Source: Acidobacteriota bacterium (lineage in GTDB: Bacteria > Acidobacteriota > UBA6911). Taken from it: 44,888 bases of DNA. The DNA lies in assembly GCA_016933615.1 (NCBI GenBank), contig JAFGAO010000185.1, positions 1 to 44,888 of the forward strand, given 5' to 3'. Below the pieces are notes generated by a model. It did not search any database. It saw nothing but the letters and a program-made list of their open reading frames with translations, and had not been told where the DNA came from. This document shows, one piece after another, positions 8,561-16,635 of this stretch (position 1 is its first letter; the number at the start of each line of letters is the position of its first letter). The position numbers were made by a program, and so were the translations under genes.

Positions 8561-9796
8561 CTACTCATAGCGGAGGCATTCGATGGGATCCAGGTTCGAA
8601 GCCTGCACCGCGGGATAAATCCCGAAGATCAGACCGATGATCGAGCTGACTCCGAAGGATAGAACGACGGACACGGTAGTGATAATCGTACTCCACCCCG
8701 AAAACAAGGCGACAGCCCTGGATATCCCCCAGCCCAGCACAACGCCGATGATGCCGCCTGCAAGGCTGATGGCGATCGCTTCGGCCATGAACTGCATCCG
8801 GATGTCCAGCTTTTTGGCGCCTATGGCCCGGCGCAGGCCGATTTCGTTCGTCCTTTCCAGAACGGAGGCCAGCATGATGTTCATAATGCCGATCCCGCCC
8901 ACCAGAAGCGAGATGCTGGCGATGGCGGCCATGACGATGTTGAAAATTCCCTGCGTCCTCTGGCGCTGCTGGAGCAGATCTTCGGGTATGACGATCGCGT
9001 AGTCGTCGACATAGTTGTGCATGACGGACATCAGATTGTTGATCGTGGAGGCCTGTTCGCTGATGACCGCATCGGGATGGATCTGCACGACAATCTCGTT
9101 CAGCTCGTTTTCGACGGCTTCGGTGTCGAATTTCCTTATGGCGGTGGTGATGGGAATGTAGATGTCGTTGTTGGGATTCTGGATTTTCACCCCTTCAAAC
9201 TCCTGCTCGTCGACCATGGAATCGGCCAGAACGCCGACCACCTTCATCCAGAGGTCGTTGATCTTGATCCGCTGGTTGAGAACGTCCCCGAATCCGAACA
9301 GTTTCTGTTTCGCCGCGATTCCGAGGACGCACACCTGCGCGTTGCCCTCTTCATCGGAAGGGAGGAAAAAAGACCCCTGAAGGAGCTTCAGGTTCTGAAT
9401 GACCGGGTAGGTGCTGCTGACGCCCAGGACCCGGCTGTCGGTCCGTCCCTTTTCCGAAATTACCTGGTACGTCGTCACGAGTCTGGAGGCCGTGATGAGG
9501 GGCTTCGGCTTCAGGATGTCTTCCAGGGCCTGCACATCCCGGAGGCTCACGCCGAGGGACTCGGTCCGGATCTGCCGAAGCTCCTCATCCTTGAATTCCT
9601 TGGCCCGGATAATGATGTTGTTGATCCCCAGGTTCTCAATAATGCTCAGGCTCTGCTGCTCCGCCCCGGCGCCGATGGAAAGCATGGCGATCACGGCCCC
9701 AACGCCGAAGATCATGCCCAGCATCGTCAAAAATGAGCGTAGCTTGTGCCTCCCCAGGCTGGCAAGGGCTCCTACCATTGTTTCCATCGATATCAT
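8561..9796 (-). CDS. MacB/FtsX-type ABC transporter permease
   Basis: A 411-aa permease with the MacB topology: an N-terminal helix (FLTMLGMIFGVGAVIAMLSIG, about residues 20-40), a large periplasmic domain (about 45-280), then three helices of the FtsX-like domain starting at GIFNIVMAAIASISLLVGGIGIMNIMLASV and including the ERTNEIGLRRAIGA coupling segment, ending in DPIECLRYE. In canonical MacB the ATPase is fused N-terminally or encoded next door; neither is present in this window. In known MacAB-TolC systems such permeases transmit ATP-driven conformational change to a periplasmic adaptor and TolC. Three adaptor proteins are encoded directly upstream, 84 bp away on the same strand, so the partner relationship is likely. 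Substrate unknown. Confidence 0.9.
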   Translation of the reverse strand: MISMETMVGALASLGRHKLRSFLTMLGMIFGVGAVIAMLSIGAGAEQQSLSIIENLGINNIIIRAKEFKDEELRQIRTESLGVSLRDVQALEDILKPKPLITASRLVTTYQVISEKGRTDSRVLGVSSTYPVIQNLKLLQGSFFLPSDEEGNAQVCVLGIAAKQKLFGFGDVLNQRIKINDLWMKVVGVLADSMVDEQEFEGVKIQNPNNDIYIPITTAIRKFDTEAVENELNEIVVQIHPDAVISEQASTINNLMSVMHNYVDDYAIVIPEDLLQQRQRTQGIFNIVMAAIASISLLVGGIGIMNIMLASVLERTNEIGLRRAIGAKKLDIRMQFMAEAIAISLAGGIIGVVLGWGISRAVALFSGWSTIITTVSVVLSFGVSSIIGLIFGIYPAVQASNLDPIECLRYE

Positions 9797-9880
9797 AGTC
9801 GATCAAGCCTTTCCTTCGAGAACTTCCACCTGCGCGGAATCCCGCGTCCATAACCGGAAGGTTCCGGATACCGCTTTGCA

Positions 9881-11314
9881 TCAGCGCCTGAATCCACCGC
9901 CGCCCGGGGGGCCTCCTCCCCGGCCTCCCATCATGCGCCGCATCATGCCCGGATTCGGCATACCGTTGGGACCGCCGAACATATCCGTAGTTCCCTTGCT
10001 GAAGTCCGGGAGATACAGCTGGCGGGTTTCAAACGGGTTGCGGAGCGCGATCAATTCCCCTTCCTCGATGCCGCCGAGGATGACGGCCTCGCCGTGCGAT
10101 CCGAGTCCCATTTCCACCACCTTCGGAACAAACTGGCCGTCCTTCTCCAGGTATACGATGCTTTCCTTGTCCTTGAAGGTGACGGCGCTGGAAGGAACGA
10201 CGAAACAGGAGTCATACTCTTCGAGAACGACATCCGCCCTGAGGTTCATGCCCGGCCGGATCCGCTTGAGATCCCGGCCGGCATCGGAGATGGCCACATC
10301 GCACGTGAAATAGCGGAGCACGGAATCGCGCTCCAGCGATCCGGCGACGGAGGAAACGGCGCTGATCGCCCCGTGAAATTCCTTGTCCGGAATGGCGTCG
10401 AGCTTGATCACGACCGGCAGGCCTTTTTCCAGGTGCCCCCCGTCCCGCTCCAGAACGTAAATTCTTGCCTGAAGGACGTCCAGATTCACCAGCTCTATCA
10501 ACGCCTGGCCCGGCTGGCACTCGTCGCCGATCTGCGGATCCTCCCTGCGCTCTCTCTGGTACAGGACCAGTCCCGAAGCCGGCGCCTTGAGTTCCAGCGA
10601 ATTCAGGGTGCTTTCGATGACGGCTATCTCCGACTGGGCTTTGTTTCTCTCTATGGTCAGAATCTGCTGGTCGGAACGCGCGATGCGCCGCTGGGTTTTT
10701 GCCTTGCTGTCCAGGAAATCAATCCGCTCCTTCGCGTAATTGGCGTCCGCCTGGGCTGTGATGATGTCCCACTTGGAAAAAATCGACTCGTCTTCGGGCA
10801 TCACCGTCATGGCGTATTCGTATTCCATCTCGGCATCGGTCCGGTCCATTTCGAGGACCTTCTCGTCGGTGCCCTGGCTCAATGTGGTTATCTTGGTGTT
10901 GAGCTGGTTCTGCAGCAGGGTATTCTCCCGCTTTTCGAGATTCAGCTGCGCGTCGGTGCCGTCGAAACGGACGACGGCATCGCCCGGCTGGACGAAACTC
11001 CCTTCCGTTATGAGCCAGGACAACTTCAGGCTTCCGGAAGACGTTTGGGGCGTCACGACCGACGTGGTTTCCAGCCCCGTGATCTCCCCGGTCGCGGGCA
11101 CCGTCAGCCGGAAGGGCTGCCGGCTCAAAGGCGCCACCGGCACGGGATTCTCTTCCGTGGAGGCGAACACCTTGGAAAGTTTGATTGAAAGATCGTTCCT
11201 GTATTGAAAAACCAGCAGCCCGCAGATAACGAGTAGAACAAGGACCAGTATCCGCCCCAGGATTTTCCCGCGGGTTTTTTTTGTCGCCTTCATGTCTTCG
11301 CCGGCGTATTTCAT
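9881..11314 (-). CDS. Periplasmic adaptor (membrane-fusion) protein, third of three, with Gly-rich tail
   Basis: A 477-aa HlyD/MacA-type adaptor: N-terminal anchor helix (ILGRILVLVLLVICGLLVFQY), a lipoyl half-motif before and after a long coiled-coil hairpin (about residues 115-245; ELKAPASGLVLYQRE marks the second half), then beta-barrel and membrane-proximal domains with RIRPGMNLRADVVL and VVPSSAVTF. The last 30 residues are low complexity, rich in Gly, Met, Pro and Arg (GGPNGMPNPGMMRRMMGG), which is unusual for the family and resembles the Gly-Met-Pro repeats of the secreted protein at the head of this operon. Start: ATG 11314 has GAGG 5 bp upstream; a GTG two codons earlier is possible. 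Only 7 bp separate it from the preceding adaptor. Confidence 0.85.
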   Translation of the reverse strand: MKYAGEDMKATKKTRGKILGRILVLVLLVICGLLVFQYRNDLSIKLSKVFASTEENPVPVAPLSRQPFRLTVPATGEITGLETTSVVTPQTSSGSLKLSWLITEGSFVQPGDAVVRFDGTDAQLNLEKRENTLLQNQLNTKITTLSQGTDEKVLEMDRTDAEMEYEYAMTVMPEDESIFSKWDIITAQADANYAKERIDFLDSKAKTQRRIARSDQQILTIERNKAQSEIAVIESTLNSLELKAPASGLVLYQRERREDPQIGDECQPGQALIELVNLDVLQARIYVLERDGGHLEKGLPVVIKLDAIPDKEFHGAISAVSSVAGSLERDSVLRYFTCDVAISDAGRDLKRIRPGMNLRADVVLEEYDSCFVVPSSAVTFKDKESIVYLEKDGQFVPKVVEMGLGSHGEAVILGGIEEGELIALRNPFETRQLYLPDFSKGTTDMFGGPNGMPNPGMMRRMMGGRGGGPPGGGGFRR

Positions 11315-11321
11315 GGGCACC

Positions 11322-12548
11322 TCAAACTCTCGGTTTTATCCGAATTTTTTCTTCTCCGTCCAGGCCGGATTCCACGACCGCGTTGATCCCGTCGTTGGTG
11401 CGCAGGCTGACCTCGCGCCACTCGAACGACTTCTTCTCGGGCTTCCACACCTGAACGAACGACCTGCCGTTCCTTTCCTGGATGCTCGACAGCGGGATCA
11501 CGGCAACGTCCGAATACCTGCCGACCATGATCTGGGCCTTCAGGCTCATTCCCGGACGCAGCTGCTTCATGTTTTCGGATTCGATCTTCACGTAGACGTC
11601 GCACACTTTCTGCGGCCGGTCGAAGCTGGCCTGTTTCAGGATCGTCCCGACACTGGCGACCTTGCCGCTGAAGGTCTGGCTGCGCAGGGCATCAATAGAA
11701 ATGGACGCTTCCTGTTCCGGTCCAATCTTCCCCGAATCGACCTCGTCGACCTGCACGCGGGCGCGGATGCTTGCGAGATCGGGCATTTCAATCACCGCAT
11801 TCATCATAAACACATTGTCTCCGACTTCGACGGCTTCGTTGTTCCAGTCGCGCTTGTAGATCACCACGCCCGCGACGGGCGCGCGGACCGTGTAGGAATC
11901 CATCGAGTCCATAAGGTCGTCGATCCGCTTGCGGTAGTGGGTTTCGTTGCTGCGAAGTATCTGGAGGTTGAGCTGGCTGCTCTTTTCCTTGTATTCCAGC
12001 TCCTGCTCCAGAAATTCGACTTTCCTTCTCGCGGCATCCCGCTGGATCCGGGTCTTCTCGATCTCGATGCCGCTCACCAGGTCCACCTGGGATGCCATTT
12101 TGATTTCCAGCTTCTCCAGTTCCGTCTTGGCCTGTTCCAGGGTCAGGCGCTGATTCTTCAGCTGGATATCCCTATCGGAACGCTGCTTCTGGCGGTTTTC
12201 CTGAACGCGCTGAAAATTGGCGACTTCTTCCCTCAACCGTTCGGAGATGTTCGAAGTGTCGAACTCCATCAGGAAATCCCCTTCGGTGACCTGCGCTCCC
12301 TCCTCAGCGATGCGCGTCAATTTGAACTGCCTTTCCCTTCCTACCTGGGGCGGGCTGACGTCGACGCTGCGCAGCGCTTCCAGTGTTCCCGTCGCGTTGA
12401 CTATCAGCGGAAAATCAACGCGCTGGACGGTTATGACGTCCTTGTCGCTGATATTTGCGGAGGCGCTCTTTGAATGCAGAATCCAATAGGCCCCGGCGGC
12501 AACCACCAGGACCACAACCGCTAGTACGAGCCACTTTCTGAATGTCAT
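11322..12548 (-). CDS. Periplasmic adaptor (membrane-fusion) protein, second of three
   Basis: A 408-aa HlyD-type adaptor with an N-terminal anchor helix (WLVLAVVVLVVAAGAYWIL), lipoyl half-motif at about residues 50-98, a long heptad-rich coiled coil (about 100-215, many Gln, Glu and Lys), the second lipoyl half YTVRAPVAGVVIYKRDW, and C-terminal barrel elements LRPGMSLKAQIMVG and VIPLSSIQERNG. Such proteins bridge an inner-membrane pump and an outer-membrane channel in the periplasm. It lies 18 bp from the gene before and 7 bp from the gene after, so all three adaptors share one transcript. Being the closest to MacA in length, it is the best candidate for a conventional adaptor, but which of the three partners the permease is unknown. 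Confidence 0.87.
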   Translation of the reverse strand: MTFRKWLVLAVVVLVVAAGAYWILHSKSASANISDKDVITVQRVDFPLIVNATGTLEALRSVDVSPPQVGRERQFKLTRIAEEGAQVTEGDFLMEFDTSNISERLREEVANFQRVQENRQKQRSDRDIQLKNQRLTLEQAKTELEKLEIKMASQVDLVSGIEIEKTRIQRDAARRKVEFLEQELEYKEKSSQLNLQILRSNETHYRKRIDDLMDSMDSYTVRAPVAGVVIYKRDWNNEAVEVGDNVFMMNAVIEMPDLASIRARVQVDEVDSGKIGPEQEASISIDALRSQTFSGKVASVGTILKQASFDRPQKVCDVYVKIESENMKQLRPGMSLKAQIMVGRYSDVAVIPLSSIQERNGRSFVQVWKPEKKSFEWREVSLRTNDGINAVVESGLDGEEKIRIKPRV

Positions 12549-12566
12549 TTTGGTTCCCCCGCAGTA

Positions 12567-13889
12567 TTAAAAAACGGGCAGCAACGAGGCGCCTGCCGAT
12601 ACGCCCGAAACGATTTCCACCATGCGGTCCCCGACGGCTCCGACCGTCACGGTCTGCTGGCTCACACGCTTGGAATCGGCCCCGGCCAGGACGTAATACT
12701 CGCCTGTTGAACCGATTCCGAGGTATTCACGGGGAACACTCAGCGCGTCCCGGGCCAGGATAACCGGGATGTCGATGCGCGCCGTCATGCCCGGCTTTAA
12801 AGTCTTGGGGTCCACTTTGTCGAGTTTTACGGTAACGCGGAAAACCTTCTGTTCCGTGGCGAACCCCTTCCGGCTGGCAACGTTGGTCCGGGATATTATT
12901 TTCCCGCCCGTCTGGTAATCCGGCAGGGCGTCGAAATGGACCGTACAGAACGTATCGGGTGCGATGGAGCCGTATTCGGTGTCGTACACGTAGCCTTCGA
13001 CCTGCAGGGTGGAAAGGTCCGGCAGGCTCGCCACCTCCATTCCGGGAAACAGGGTGTCTCCCTCCTGGATCTTTCGGTTGCTGGCCCAGTTGTCCCCGTA
13101 AATCAGGATGCCGTCCTGAGGGGCGTAAACCTTTAAAAGCTCGATATCCCCCAGGATCTGTTTCAGGTTGATCTCGGCCTGGGAGTAAGTGATCTCCACC
13201 AGTTTCATTTCCGAGTCGTAACTTTCCTCGAAATTTCTGTATTGCTCATTCGCCTTCTCGAGCGACAGTTTCGATTTTTCCAGGTTCAGCTGATATTTTT
13301 GATACGTGTTCGCGGGCAGAAGCTCCTTGCCGATCCTTCCGTACAGCTCATCCTGCTTAAGCTGCGATTCAGCCTGGGAAATGGAGCTCAGCAGCTGGCA
13401 CCGCTGCGCTTCCAGATCCATTTTTTTCTTTTCAATATTCAGTTTGGCCTCGTCCAGCGTCCGCTCCGCCTCCGACTGTTCGCTCAATAGGGAGGAATCG
13501 TCGAATTCAACAATAAGCTGCCCCTTTTTTATCTGCGAGCCCTCCGGAGCGAGGTAGGTCACCATATTGGAAAAACTCCTCCGGACATCGGGGGCCGAAA
13601 TCACGATGGATTGCGCCGCCTTGAGCTCTCCGGTAAGAACCAGGTCTTTCTGAATCTGCCCTCTGTCGACGGTATGGATCCGGTCCTGCTCGGGTTCGGC
13701 TTCCGAAACCGTCTCCGGGAGGGACGCTTTAGATTTGGGGCTGTTCAATCCGGGGGTCTGCGCTCCGGCCGGCGGCAGGGCCCATCCAGCCATAAAGGCC
13801 GCTGTCGCGACGGCGGCAATCCTAGCCGCAAGCCCGAACTTTCTGTCGTTTTTCTTTTGAATTCCCATAGTGCCTGTCCCGTTTTGCAT
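12567..13889 (-). CDS. Periplasmic adaptor (membrane-fusion) protein, first of three, exported
   Basis: A 440-aa HlyD-type adaptor. Its N-terminus (LAARIAAVATAAFMAGWALPPAGAQT) looks like a cleavable signal peptide with an A-x-A site, unlike the anchor helices of the two adaptors that follow. Lipoyl halves flank a coiled coil (about residues 135-250), with VYAPQDGILIYGDNW as the second half; the barrel and C-terminal domains include LKPGMTARIDIPVIL and SVPREYLGIGSTGEYYVL. The start is uncertain: ATG 13889 is used here, ATG 13868 (MGIQKK) is about as good, and neither has a strong ribosome site. It is 89 bp downstream of the secreted Gly-rich protein gene and 18 bp before the next adaptor. Confidence 0.83.
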   Translation of the reverse strand: MQNGTGTMGIQKKNDRKFGLAARIAAVATAAFMAGWALPPAGAQTPGLNSPKSKASLPETVSEAEPEQDRIHTVDRGQIQKDLVLTGELKAAQSIVISAPDVRRSFSNMVTYLAPEGSQIKKGQLIVEFDDSSLLSEQSEAERTLDEAKLNIEKKKMDLEAQRCQLLSSISQAESQLKQDELYGRIGKELLPANTYQKYQLNLEKSKLSLEKANEQYRNFEESYDSEMKLVEITYSQAEINLKQILGDIELLKVYAPQDGILIYGDNWASNRKIQEGDTLFPGMEVASLPDLSTLQVEGYVYDTEYGSIAPDTFCTVHFDALPDYQTGGKIISRTNVASRKGFATEQKVFRVTVKLDKVDPKTLKPGMTARIDIPVILARDALSVPREYLGIGSTGEYYVLAGADSKRVSQQTVTVGAVGDRMVEIVSGVSAGASLLPVF

Positions 13890-13978
13890 CAAAACTCTAT
13901 TATTTTCCCAACATCCGCCTTCACCGGTGCAAAACCCCCTCTGCCATTTTTCTCTCGGAACCGTTTCCTTCCCCTGCC

Positions 13979-15232
13979 TTACATCTGTTTAGGGGCGGGT
14001 TTTCGTCCGGTAGGTTCCGCCGGCGGCTTTATATTTCCAACCCATTCGATCCACTCTTCTTCAATTTTGCCGTAATCGTCCCCGAGCATATCGGGCCGCG
14101 CGACAAAATCCCTGCCCTCGACGCCCTGCTGGACCGACTGGATAAGCTCTCTGACTTTTTCGACTCCGACTTTTTCAAGGAGAAAGGCGAAGAAGGTGCT
14201 GGACTGGCCGTCAAAAAGCATCTGATCCTGTTCGTCCTTGGGGATGGTCCGCTGAAATCCGCCCTGGGATGCGCCGCTTCTTCCCTGGCTTCCCTGGCTG
14301 TCTCCGGATCCCGAGGGCATTCCGCCTCCAGAACCCATTGCGCCGAATCCGCCCGAGGGGGGAAGGCCGCCCTGGCCCATTGCGCCGAATCCGCCTGTGG
14401 GGGGAAAGCCGCCCTGGCCCATTGCGCCGAATCCGCCCGACGGGAAACCCTGGCCTCCATTAAACCCGCCTCGCCCGCTTCTGGAACCGGACATGCCTTC
14501 GCTGCCGCCATTGGTTCCTGTCCCCAGAAAGGTGGATGCCACAAATGGACGGGACATCGTAAGAACGTCTTCCAGCGGGAACGACTGCTGCATATTCTGT
14601 TGGAGGTAGTTCAGATTGGGATCGTAGCCCGTCACATAGGCCCCGATGCCGATATCCAGCCAGTCGGGCAGCGGACTTTTCCCCATGTCGTTCAGGCGCG
14701 AGGACCGGTACCGCAAATTCTTGGCAAACGAAGTCTGGATGACCGCATAGGCTATCTGGCGGACCGTTTCCGCAACCATTCTGCCTTCGGCGGAAGCCAT
14801 CATATCCGTCGGCCTTTTTTTGATTCTCTCCATGATTTCGGCCGGAATCTCCTCCCCCATCATGGACTTCATCTGCGCCAGCATCTCGTCGGCCCTCACT
14901 TCCGGCGTCTCAAGGGTCAAGGTCCATGCATAACCCATTTTCAGAATGATCGGTTCGTAGATCGAGTCCTTCTGTTCCAGAGAAGAGCAAATGAAGATCG
15001 CCCCTTTGGGCAGATCATCCCCCAGAAGGCTTTGCAGCTTCTGGACCGCTTCTGCCGCCGGTTTTACATAGGGGTCAATGGATTGCCGCTTGGAGGCGTA
15101 AAAATCGATGCGGGGCACCATGCCCGCGAAACGATTGAAACTCTTATATTTGTCAATCTCCTGCGCCTGGGCGGCGAAAGGAAATAAGAATCCAATGAAA
15201 AAGAGAGTTTTTAGGAAGCTTCGAGCCATCAT
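13979..15232 (-). CDS. Secreted Gly-rich protein resembling an inactive peptidase-MA/M1-like metallopeptidase
   Basis: A 417-aa protein with a signal peptide (FLKTLFFIGFLFPFAAQAQE). The middle reads like a gluzincin fold without its metal site: where peptidase-MA proteins have HExxH followed about 30-40 residues later by WLxEGxAxY, this one has VRQIAYAVIQT and later PDWLDIGIGAYVTGY, so both histidines, the catalytic Glu and the third ligand are changed. The C-terminal QSSTFFAFLLEKVGVEKVRELI and IEEEWIEWV match the helices that usually follow such an active site. Between them lies a low-complexity segment with three 14-residue repeats of the type GGFGAMGQGGLPPS. It is the first gene of the leftward adaptor/permease operon, with AGGAG upstream of the ATG. 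The family assignment is inference and the function is unknown. Confidence 0.55.
   Translation of the reverse strand: MMARSFLKTLFFIGFLFPFAAQAQEIDKYKSFNRFAGMVPRIDFYASKRQSIDPYVKPAAEAVQKLQSLLGDDLPKGAIFICSSLEQKDSIYEPIILKMGYAWTLTLETPEVRADEMLAQMKSMMGEEIPAEIMERIKKRPTDMMASAEGRMVAETVRQIAYAVIQTSFAKNLRYRSSRLNDMGKSPLPDWLDIGIGAYVTGYDPNLNYLQQNMQQSFPLEDVLTMSRPFVASTFLGTGTNGGSEGMSGSRSGRGGFNGGQGFPSGGFGAMGQGGFPPTGGFGAMGQGGLPPSGGFGAMGSGGGMPSGSGDSQGSQGRSGASQGGFQRTIPKDEQDQMLFDGQSSTFFAFLLEKVGVEKVRELIQSVQQGVEGRDFVARPDMLGDDYGKIEEEWIEWVGNIKPPAEPTGRKPAPKQM
14334..14456 (-). repeat. Three tandem 42-bp coding repeats (Gly-rich)
   Basis: Units of exactly 42 bp begin at 14334, 14376 and 14418, each with the plus-strand core CCCATTGCGCCGAATCCGCC. 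They encode 14-residue units of GGFGAMG plus QGG(F/L)PP(S/T) within the secreted protein. The in-frame period suggests expansion by slippage or recombination, and copy number may vary among strains. Confidence 0.9.
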
Positions 15233-15440
15233 TGATTGCCATTTCTCCTGTGATCCCGTTCCGCAAAAAACCGGGGGAAGCCATTACGGTACAATCTGTT
15301 TTCGTTCTTAATTACGTCCTGCAAACGCTCTTGTTACATTTTATCCGGAGAGTGGCCCCCGGATGGTTCCGGACTGTGAATTTTGAACGGGGGGTATTTA
15401 CTACGAGAGCATCCGCGCCGCTGCAACGGCTCTGCCTTCG

Positions 15441-15516
15441 TGGAGGCGCCGAGCGGACTCGAACCGCTGCATCGAGGTTTTGCAGACCTCTCCCTTAGCC
15501 ACTTGGGTACGGCGCC
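15441..15516 (-). tRNA. tRNA-Cys (anticodon GCA)
   Basis: The minus strand folds as a complete cloverleaf: acceptor GGCGCCG/CGGCGCC (15510-15516 with 15445-15451), D arm CCC...GGG, anticodon stem GAGGT/ACCTC with loop CTGCAAA, five-base variable loop and T arm AGCGG-TTCGAGT-CCGCT. The anticodon GCA is at 15481-15483. The discriminator base is U, as expected for tRNA-Cys, and CCA is encoded (15441-15443). The body without CCA is 73 nt. Confidence 0.97.
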
Positions 15517-15543
15517 GCCTGACCGCCTGACAGACAAAACATT

Positions 15544-15572
15544 ATTTTATTGGATAAAGGGGGATCCGACAA
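15544..15572 (-). promoter_or_regulatory. Sigma70-type promoter of tRNA-Cys
   Basis: On the minus strand TTGTCG (15567-15572), a 17-bp spacer and TAAAAT (15544-15549) precede the tRNA 5' end by 27 bp. The -10 matches five of six and the -35 four of six consensus bases. Confidence 0.6.
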
Positions 15573-15632
15573 GAGCTAAGGGTTCGCATCGGTCCAAACC
15601 CCGGATTCTTTCCCTGTCACAGCCTTTGATTT

Positions 15633-15661
15633 TTGATAAATGGGAAGAATCCTGATACAAA
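15633..15661 (+). promoter_or_regulatory. Sigma70-type promoter of the alpha/beta hydrolase gene
   Basis: TTGATA (15633-15638), a 17-bp spacer and TACAAA (15656-15661) would start transcription near 15668, upstream of the ATG at 15697. The spacing also argues against the longer reading frame starting at 15640, which lies inside the promoter. Confidence 0.5.
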
Positions 15662-15696
15662 TATTAATGTTTCATTTCTCCACCCGGGGGGCGCGT

Positions 15697-16578
15697 ATGA
15701 TTCGGAAAACAGGATGGATTCTAACAGGCATCTTTTCCCTGAGCATGTTGTTCTCTGCCGCAGCAGGGGCAGACAGCCGCTGGAATTCCCGCAAGGTGGA
15801 AGTCGGCGATATCAAGATCCGTTACCTGGAAGCCGGCACAGGGGATAAAATCATCGTTTTTTTAACGGGGTGGACCATGAATGCGGAAATATGGAAAGAG
15901 CAGTTTCCGTATTTCACGGCCCGGGGATTCCGCGTCATCGCTTTCGATCCGAGAAGCCAGGGCGGGACCTCGAAGACCGGCACCGGGAACACCTACCAAC
16001 AGCACGCAGCGGACCTCTACGAACTGCTCCTGGAACTGAAAGCCGAACGCTGCTTCATGGTCGCCTGGTCCTCCGGTGTCACGACCCTGCTCGAATATGT
16101 CTCCAGCCCCGATTCCATCCGGCCCAATAAAATCGTTCTTGTGGACGGGTACCCTGCGGTATTAGCAAAGGACGACTACCCCGGTGCCGCAACCATGACG
16201 CAGATCCGGTCGGATTTTCTCCAGTTCCAGCAGGACCGGAAAAAATTCACGGAACAGTATGTCAAAGATTTATTCAAACAGCCGCAGCCGGCGTCCGTGA
16301 TCAAGGACCTGAACAAGAGTTCCCTGGAAACCCCGGTTGGGGCCGCCGTATCCCTTCTATTCGACCTGGTGACGGGAGACAGGAGGGCCGCCCTGGAAAG
16401 CGTATCCGTACCGACGCTGATCATTACGACTGCTGGAAACCGGGCGCCGGGCGAATATATGAACGCGAAAATAGCGAGATCGGAAGTGGCCGTTATCGAA
16501 GACGCGGGGCACGCCATTTTCCTCGACAAGCCCCAGGCGTTCAATCAGGCCGTTGAAGCCTTCATCGGGGAATATTGA
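15697..16578 (+). CDS. Secreted alpha/beta hydrolase
   Basis: A 293-aa alpha/beta-hydrolase-fold protein with a signal peptide (TGWILTGIFSLSMLFSAAAGA), so it acts outside the cytoplasm. The oxyanion-loop region LTGWTMNAEIW replaces the common HG motif, the nucleophile elbow is AWSSG (variant of GxSxG, first Gly replaced by Ala), and the catalytic His is in EDAGHAIFLDKP near the C-terminus. The acid is probably in the strand before NRAPGEY or in the VDG segment. The fold resembles AB hydrolase 6 esterases and similar small-molecule hydrolases; the substrate is unknown. The start at 15697 has a purine-rich GGGGGG about 5 bp upstream and fits the promoter at 15633. A strong terminator follows 14 bp after the stop, so the gene is monocistronic. 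Confidence 0.85.
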   Translation: MIRKTGWILTGIFSLSMLFSAAAGADSRWNSRKVEVGDIKIRYLEAGTGDKIIVFLTGWTMNAEIWKEQFPYFTARGFRVIAFDPRSQGGTSKTGTGNTYQQHAADLYELLLELKAERCFMVAWSSGVTTLLEYVSSPDSIRPNKIVLVDGYPAVLAKDDYPGAATMTQIRSDFLQFQQDRKKFTEQYVKDLFKQPQPASVIKDLNKSSLETPVGAAVSLLFDLVTGDRRAALESVSVPTLIITTAGNRAPGEYMNAKIARSEVAVIEDAGHAIFLDKPQAFNQAVEAFIGEY

Positions 16579-16591
16579 TCCGTCGGCAGTA

Positions 16592-16618
16592 GGGGCGAAC
16601 CTCGTGTTCGCCCTTTTT
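16592..16618 (+). terminator. Rho-independent terminator
   Basis: A perfect 8-bp stem GGGCGAAC/GTTCGCCC (16593-16600, 16606-16613) with loop CTCGT is followed by five Ts. It ends the alpha/beta hydrolase transcript. The stem-loop resembles a sequence class often seen dispersed in environmental genomes, so it might also be one copy of a genomic repeat. Confidence 0.88.
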
Positions 16619-16635
16619 GAAGTACCGTCATCTGC

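Noticed and set aside
9636-9881. Missing MacB ATPase between the third adaptor and the permease
   Set aside because: The short frame here has no Walker motif and largely overlaps the permease gene.
14334-14456. Regular 42-bp repeats as a CRISPR array
   Set aside because: The units are contiguous, have no spacers and are in frame with a Gly-rich protein.
15640-15696. Longer start for the alpha/beta hydrolase at 15640
   Set aside because: It lies within the promoter spacer, and the signal peptide begins cleanly at 15697.
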